Shown one piece after another: positions 59,806 through 64,000 of a stretch of 64,000 nt of DNA. Source of the stretch: Billgrantia montanilacus (lineage in GTDB: Bacteria > Pseudomonadota > Gammaproteobacteria > Pseudomonadales > Halomonadaceae); NCBI RefSeq assembly GCF_003336675.1, contig NZ_QPII01000014.1, positions 60,183 to 124,182 on the forward strand, read 5' to 3'. Each line of letters opens with the position of its first letter. Within the stretch, counting starts at the first letter, position 1. The notes beneath the pieces were generated by a model. It was not told the DNA's origin. It did no database searches and was given only the letters and a program-made list of their open reading frames with translations. Both the position numbers and the translations under genes were made by a program.

Positions 59806-61029
59806 ATGACTTTCATCAAGAAGACCCTCGCCAGCAGCATTGCCATTGCCGCCGCCACCGCACTGGCAGCAACCACCGCCCAGGCCGAAATCAGCGACGG
59901 GGAAGTGCGCATCGGCTATCTGGCCGACATGTCCGGCACCTACCGTGACCTGGCCGGGCCGGGCGGACTGGAAGCCCTGCGCATGGCCGTCGAGGATTTC
60001 GGAGGCAGCGTCAACGGGGCGCCGATCGAAATCTTCAGCGCCGATGACCGCAACAGTGCAGACGTGGGTGCGAATACCGTGCGCGAATGGGTCGATACCC
60101 GCAACGTCGATATGGTCGCCGGCATGGTGGCGTCTTCCGTGACCATTGCGGTTACCAATGTGCTCAAGGAGAACGACAAGCTGGGCATCGTATCTGGCTC
60201 GGCGGCATCGAGTATCACCAACGAGCACTGCTCTCCCAACCATATCCACTGGGTGTATGACACCTATCCGCTGGCCAACGGCACCGCGTGGGCAGTGGTC
60301 CAGCAGGGCGGCGACACCTGGTTCATGCTGACCGCCGACTATGCCTTCGGTCACGCACTTGAAGGCGACGTGACGCGGGTGGTAGAGGAGAGCGGCGGTG
60401 AAGTGGTCGGCGGCGTGCGTCACCCGTTCCCGACTGACGACTTCTCCTCTTATATCCTCCAGGCCCAGGGATCGGGCGCCAAGGTCATCGGCCTGGCAAA
60501 TGCCGGTGCCGATACTGTCAATGCCATTAACACTGCCAGTCAGTTCGGCGTGGTGGAAGCGGGCCAGCAGCTAGCCGGCCTGCTGGTCTTCCTGAATGAT
60601 GTCCATGCCATGGGTCTCGAGACCACACAGGGACTGCTGCTCACGACTGGCTGGTACTGGGATATGGATGAGGAGGCCCGTGCGTGGGCCGAGCGCTACT
60701 ACGAGCGTATGGAACGCATGCCGACCATGGTCCAGGCGGGTGTCTACTCAAGCACCATGCACTACCTGCAAGCGGTCGAGGCGACCGGGAGCGACGACAC
60801 GGCCACCGTGCGCAAGTACATGATGGAGCAGCCTATCAATGACTTCTTCGCCCGCAACGGCCGTCTGCGCGAGGATGGCCGGATGGTTCACGACATGTAC
60901 CTGGCCCAGGTGAAGTCGCCGGCCGACTCCACCGGCGAGTGGGACCTCTATGAGATCCTCGCCACCATTCCTGCCGAAGAAGCCTACCGTCCGCTGTCCG
61001 AAAGCCAGTGCAATCTGGTCCAGAACTGA
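59806..61029 (+). CDS. LIV/HAAT-type ABC transporter, periplasmic substrate-binding protein
   Basis: A 407-residue Peripla_BP_6 protein with a signal peptide (about 1-27, AQA-E). VRIGYLADMSGTYRDLAGPGGLEALRMAVEDFGG begins the mature part; ADYAFGHALEGDVTRVVEESGGEVVG and IGLANAGADTVNAINTASQFG are typical of the LivK/AmiC/UrtA superfamily. Two Cys (EHC and SQC near the end) could pair. The ligand cannot be read from sequence. Separated from livF by 144 bp with a hairpin-poor, repeat-bearing leader. Confidence 0.9.
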   Translation: MTFIKKTLASSIAIAAATALAATTAQAEISDGEVRIGYLADMSGTYRDLAGPGGLEALRMAVEDFGGSVNGAPIEIFSADDRNSADVGANTVREWVDTRNVDMVAGMVASSVTIAVTNVLKENDKLGIVSGSAASSITNEHCSPNHIHWVYDTYPLANGTAWAVVQQGGDTWFMLTADYAFGHALEGDVTRVVEESGGEVVGGVRHPFPTDDFSSYILQAQGSGAKVIGLANAGADTVNAINTASQFGVVEAGQQLAGLLVFLNDVHAMGLETTQGLLLTTGWYWDMDEEARAWAERYYERMERMPTMVQAGVYSSTMHYLQAVEATGSDDTATVRKYMMEQPINDFFARNGRLREDGRMVHDMYLAQVKSPADSTGEWDLYEILATIPAEEAYRPLSESQCNLVQN

Positions 61030-61091
61030 GCGGTGCAAGACACGGCGGCGGCCCCTGGCCGCCGTCCCTCTGACGGCGAGGAGAACCTAAC

Positions 61092-61979
61092 ATGATGATG
61101 ATATTCGGGGTGCCGTTGGCGGTGTTCATGGGCCAGCTGATGCTGGGCCTGATCAACGGTGCCTTTTATGCCTTGCTGAGCCTGGGCCTGGCGGTGATCT
61201 TCGGCCTGCTGAAGATCGTCAACTTCGCCCACGGGGCGATGTACATGCTGGGTGCCTTCGCCACCCTGCTGGGCATGCGCTACCTGGGTATCAACTACTG
61301 GGCGGCGCTGCTATTGGCACCACTGGTGGTGGGGCTGTTCGGTATGGTGATAGAGCGACTGATGCTGCGGCGTATCGGCCACCTGGATCACCTCTATGGC
61401 CTGCTTTTGACCTTCGGCCTCGCTCTTATCTTTGAAGGCACGCTGGTCAATTTCTTCGGCGTGTCGGGCGCGCGATATCCGACTCCGGAAGCTCTGCAGG
61501 GCGGCTTCCAGACGGGCTTCATGTTCCTGCCCGTCTATCGTGCCTGGGTGCTGCTGGCAGCGCTGGTCGTCTGCCTGGGGACCTGGTTCATCATCGAGCG
61601 TACGCGGCTTGGTGCCTACCTGCGGGCCGGGACCGAAAACCCTGCGTTGATGCAGTCGTTCGGCGTCAACGTACCGCTGCTTATCACCCTGACCTACGGC
61701 TTCGGCGTGGCACTGGCTGCCTTCGCCGGCGTATTGGCGGCACCGCTCTATCCGGTATCGCCGACCATGGGCTCCAATCTGCTGATCGTGGTCTTTGCCG
61801 TGGTGGTCATCGGGGGCATGGGTTCGATTCTGGGGGCCATCCTGACCGGCCTGGGCATGGGCCTGATCGAGGGCCTGACCAAGGTGTACTATCCCGAGGC
61901 AGCCAACACTGTGATCTTCCTGGTCATGATCCTGGTGTTGATGCTCAGACCCGCCGGACTCTTCGGCAAGGAGGCATGA
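61092..61979 (+). CDS. LIV/HAAT-type ABC transporter permease (LivH-like)
   Basis: A 295-residue inner-membrane permease with about eight helices; family motifs LMLGLINGAFYALLSLGLAVIFGLLKIVNFAHGAMYMLGA (read in parts), SFGVNVPLLITLTYGFGVALAAFAGVLAAP and FAVVVIGGMGSILGAILTGLGMGLIEG. GAGGAGAAC precedes three consecutive ATGs; the first is annotated. Confidence 0.92.
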   Translation: MMMIFGVPLAVFMGQLMLGLINGAFYALLSLGLAVIFGLLKIVNFAHGAMYMLGAFATLLGMRYLGINYWAALLLAPLVVGLFGMVIERLMLRRIGHLDHLYGLLLTFGLALIFEGTLVNFFGVSGARYPTPEALQGGFQTGFMFLPVYRAWVLLAALVVCLGTWFIIERTRLGAYLRAGTENPALMQSFGVNVPLLITLTYGFGVALAAFAGVLAAPLYPVSPTMGSNLLIVVFAVVVIGGMGSILGAILTGLGMGLIEGLTKVYYPEAANTVIFLVMILVLMLRPAGLFGKEA

Positions 61980-61983
61980 CATC

Positions 61984-62967
61984 ATGGCCACGACTCAAAC
62001 CCTGACCCCCGTCATGGAGCGTCAGCGCCGTGCCAACATGCGCCGCAACGCCTTCTATCTGGTGCTGATAGTAGTGGGCCTGTTGGCACCCTTTGTCGCC
62101 TATCCGGTGTTCCTGATGAAGGTGCTGTGCTTTGCGCTGTTCGCCTGCGCCTTCAACCTGTTGCTCGGCTACGCTGGCCTGCTCTCCTTCGGCCATGCCG
62201 CCTTCCTGGCCACCGGTGGGTACGTCACCGGCTACCTGCTCTCGAGCTATCCCGGGCTGACACCGGAGCTGGGTATTCTCATCGGCACCGGTGCCGCAGT
62301 TGTGCTGGGTGTCGCCTTCGGTGCGCTGGCGATCCGCCGGCAGGGCATCTATTTCGCCATGGTGACACTGGCGCTCGCGCAGCTGATGTTCTTCTTCTAC
62401 ATCCAGGCGCCGTTCACCGGTGGCGAAGATGGCCTTCATGGCGTGCCGCGGGGAGACCTGTTTGGTTTCATCAGCCTGCGCAGCAATCTGGCGATGTACT
62501 ATTTTGTCTTCGCGATCTTCCTGATCGGCTTTGCCATCGTGCAGCGAGCCGTGCACTCGCCCTTCGGCCAGGTGCTCAAGGCGATTCGCGAGAACGAGCC
62601 GCGGGCGTTATCACTGGGCTACAACGTCGATGCCTACAAGCTGCTGGCGTTCGTGATCTCCGCTGGTCTAGCCGGCCTGGCGGGCTCTACCAAGACCATC
62701 GTCTTCCAGTTGGCCTCGTTGACCGATGCCCATTGGCACATGTCGGGCGAAGTTATCCTGATGACGCTGCTCGGCGGTGTGGGCACGCTGTTTGGTCCGA
62801 TCGTCGGCGCCGGTCTGGTTGTCAGCCTGCAGCACGTGCTGGCGCAGTCGCCACTGGGTAACTGGGTGAGTGTTATCCTGGGCCTGATCTTTGTCATCTG
62901 CGTACTGAGTTTCCGTAGTGGTATCGTCGGTGAAATCAACAAGATGTATCGCAAGAACTTCAAGTAA
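61984..62967 (+). CDS. LIV/HAAT-type ABC transporter permease (LivM-like)
   Basis: A 327-residue permease partner with about nine helices. Family motifs: FACAFNLLLGYAGLLSFGHAAFLATGGYVTGYL (read in parts), RRQGIYFAMVTLALAQLMFFFY, FGQVLKAIRENEPRALSLGYNVDAYKLLAFVISAGLAGLAG and LLGGVGTLFGPIVGAGLVVSL. Starts 4 bp after livH stop. Last gene of the G-F-K-H-M operon, followed by a long palindrome. Confidence 0.92.
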   Translation: MATTQTLTPVMERQRRANMRRNAFYLVLIVVGLLAPFVAYPVFLMKVLCFALFACAFNLLLGYAGLLSFGHAAFLATGGYVTGYLLSSYPGLTPELGILIGTGAAVVLGVAFGALAIRRQGIYFAMVTLALAQLMFFFYIQAPFTGGEDGLHGVPRGDLFGFISLRSNLAMYYFVFAIFLIGFAIVQRAVHSPFGQVLKAIRENEPRALSLGYNVDAYKLLAFVISAGLAGLAGSTKTIVFQLASLTDAHWHMSGEVILMTLLGGVGTLFGPIVGAGLVVSLQHVLAQSPLGNWVSVILGLIFVICVLSFRSGIVGEINKMYRKNFK

Positions 62968-62985
62968 CGGAGCGGAGTGGGACTG

Positions 62986-63027
62986 GACACGCCATCGGGC
63001 GCCCCGCGGGGCGCCCGATGGCGTGTC
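62986..63027. terminator. Perfect 42-bp palindromic terminator between livM and gfa
   Basis: A perfect palindrome (centre between 63006 and 63007) between convergent genes, able to form a very stable hairpin on both strands. No T run follows on the plus side. Confidence 0.8.
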
Positions 63028-63052
63028 AGTCAGTGCTATGTCAGTCAGTGCT
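63024..63052. repeat. Two 14-bp direct repeats TGTCAGTCAGTGCT
   Basis: TGTCAGTCAGTGCT at 63024-63037 and 63039-63052, one base apart, beside the palindrome and just downstream of gfa. Looks like a recent small duplication. Confidence 0.8.
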
Positions 63053-63061
63053 TCCGTACGG

Positions 63062-63769
63062 TCAAAGCACCCCTTTGGCCTTGGCGGTATGGATAGCGAT
63101 GGCGTCCATGAGCGGCGGTGACAGGCAGTCGTAGGGTGGCAGGCCCAGCTCGTTGAGACGAGCGCGCACGTTGCTCATGTTCTCCGGGTCGGCGCCCGAC
63201 TCGATGATGGACGAGACGAAGGCGGCAAACTCCGGAGCCGCCCAGCCGGTATCATCGGAGAGCTCGGTGTGAATGAAGTCCAGCCCGTGGAAGGGGTGGT
63301 CGGTGTTCTCGATGCGCCCGTACATGTGGACCCCGCAGCCCCTGCAGGCATGGCGCTGGATGGCGGCGGAGGAATCGACCACGTCGAGCTTTTCCTCATG
63401 GGCGGTGACGTTGACGTTGTCGCGGGGCACCACGGCCACCATCGAGAAGGTGGCGCCGGCCGGTTTCCAGCACTTGGTACAGCCGCAGACGTGGTTATGG
63501 GCGCACTGGGCCTTGACGGCGACTTCAACCCTGTCACTGTCGCAGTGGCAGTGGAGCTTGCCACCGGTGAAGGCGTCACTGCCGGGCTTGACGCCGTCGT
63601 CCACGGCGGGATGGATGTGAACGTTGTGATGGCTCATGTTGGCTTGGCTCCCCTGTGTTGTCGTTTTTGCGGGGTTTCTCGCCGCGGGTGGCGGCGTACG
63701 GGGCGTGCTCTGTGGCGTGGCGGCGGGCTTGCCGCCGAACCAGCGCTGGATGATGTCCATCAGGCTCAT
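63062..63769 (-). CDS. gfa: S-(hydroxymethyl)glutathione synthase (Gfa) with N-terminal extension
   Basis: Glutathione-dependent formaldehyde-activating enzyme, helping formaldehyde combine with glutathione. The Gfa core (from [19 protein letters not shown], about residue 45) has the Zn-binding cysteines in [28 protein letters not shown] and [12 protein letters not shown]. The gene starts with AAGGAGG at ATG 63769, giving 44 extra residues: an amphipathic stretch ([13 protein letters not shown]) and a Pro/Thr-rich linker. An internal start at 63637 with GGGGAG is also plausible. Pairs with frmA. Confidence 0.88.
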   Translation of the reverse strand: MSLMDIIQRWFGGKPAATPQSTPRTPPPAARNPAKTTTQGSQANMSHHNVHIHPAVDDGVKPGSDAFTGGKLHCHCDSDRVEVAVKAQCAHNHVCGCTKCWKPAGATFSMVAVVPRDNVNVTAHEEKLDVVDSSAAIQRHACRGCGVHMYGRIENTDHPFHGLDFIHTELSDDTGWAAPEFAAFVSSIIESGADPENMSNVRARLNELGLPPYDCLSPPLMDAIAIHTAKAKGVL

Positions 63770-63836
63770 GGTGCCTCCTTGTCCCTTGGACGCGGATCAC
63801 TCGTTGTTGCGCTTTTCGTGCGGCATCGGGCGCGTG

Positions 63837-64000
63837 TTAATAGTGAAGCACGGTACGGATGCTCTTGCCGGCATGCAGTAGCTCGAAGGCCTCGTTGATC
63901 TGATCGAACGGCAAGTCGTGGGTGATGAAGTCGTCGATGTTGATCTCACCGTTCATGTAACGCTCCACATAGCCGGGCAGCTCGGTACGCCCCTTGACCC
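63837..64000 (-). CDS. frmA: S-(hydroxymethyl)glutathione dehydrogenase / class III alcohol dehydrogenase, C-terminal end (start outside window)
   Basis: The last 54 codons of a class III ADH are on the minus strand: GVKGRTELPGYVERYMNGEI, then DDFITHDLPFDQINEAFELL and HAGKSIRTVLHY at the stop. This segment is typical of the NAD-dependent enzyme that oxidises S-hydroxymethylglutathione in formaldehyde detoxification and can also reduce GSNO. Located directly upstream of gfa on the same strand, forming the pathway's first two steps. Confidence 0.88.
   Translation of the reverse strand, partial: VKGRTELPGYVERYMNGEINIDDFITHDLPFDQINEAFELLHAGKSIRTVLHY

Noticed and set aside
58918..60423. 501-codon open frame on the minus strand across livF and the binding-protein gene
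   Set aside because: It is antisense to two clear genes and to the repeat-bearing gap and has no recognisable motif; a codon-bias shadow in high-GC DNA.

Overview
The window looks like a chromosomal segment of a Halomonadaceae bacterium (Halomonas or a close relative; Gammaproteobacteria). The grounds are high GC, acidic proteins, two complete Mrp-type cation/proton antiporter operons, a PHA synthesis repressor, and Pseudomonas-like gene order in the amgK-murU / lptD-surA-pdxA-rsmA-apaG-apaH-glpE and cca-folB-plsY-tsaD-rpsU-dnaG-rpoD blocks. The genus is inferred from gene content and synteny, not from a marker gene comparison. No rRNA, tRNA, CRISPR array, transposase or prophage was seen; almost all of the window is core or long-resident genome.

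Layout. 1-9.9 kb: end of rnr, rlmB, the rpsF-rpsR-(membrane protein)-rplI operon, a LamB/ScrY-like sugar porin behind two LacI-type operators, dnaB, two small conserved proteins, a DCC-family thiol protein divergent from ferrochelatase. 9.9-22.2 kb: two divergent Mrp antiporter operons, a group-2 set (PhaAB fusion, C-G, minus strand) and a group-1 set (separate MrpA-G, plus strand), around a 0.5-kb intergenic region. 22.3-31.3 kb: a DASH-type cryptochrome/photolyase preceded by an overlapping, decayed DUF2256-like small gene, a lytic transglycosylase, a PRC-barrel-like envelope protein, a retropepsin-like protease, rsmE, phaR, purD, a thioesterase, an orphan phosphoribulokinase and a HIT protein. 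31.4-45.98 kb: coq7, osmC, the cell-wall recycling pair murU/amgK, divergent lptD, a SurA lacking both PPIase domains, pdxA, rsmA, apaG, apaH, glpE, an HD-less cca, a DHH phosphoesterase, folK, folB, plsY, tsaD. 46.2-54.6 kb: a 1235-residue PAS/GGDEF/EAL protein set between tsaD and the rpsU-dnaG-rpoD macromolecular synthesis operon. 54.6-64 kb: a membrane protein, a GcvA-like LysR regulator divergent from sdaA, a five-gene LIV/HAAT-type ABC transporter, and a formaldehyde detoxification pair (gfa, frmA) cut by the window edge.

How the genes work together. The antiporter operons suggest life in salty, alkaline conditions. AmgK and MurU recycle MurNAc to UDP-MurNAc next to outer-membrane biogenesis genes (LptD, SurA). 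The rpsF and rpsU operons are preceded by promoters with the same hexamers and spacing (TTGCAA-17-TAGAAT). The most unusual points are the SurA with only its chaperone core, the broken DUF2256 gene joined to a photolyase-like gene, similar TGTAC-type repeats at two promoters (possible light-responsive LitR sites), paired LacI-type operators before an isolated sugar porin, and a c-di-GMP protein ending in a receiver domain without its phosphoacceptor.
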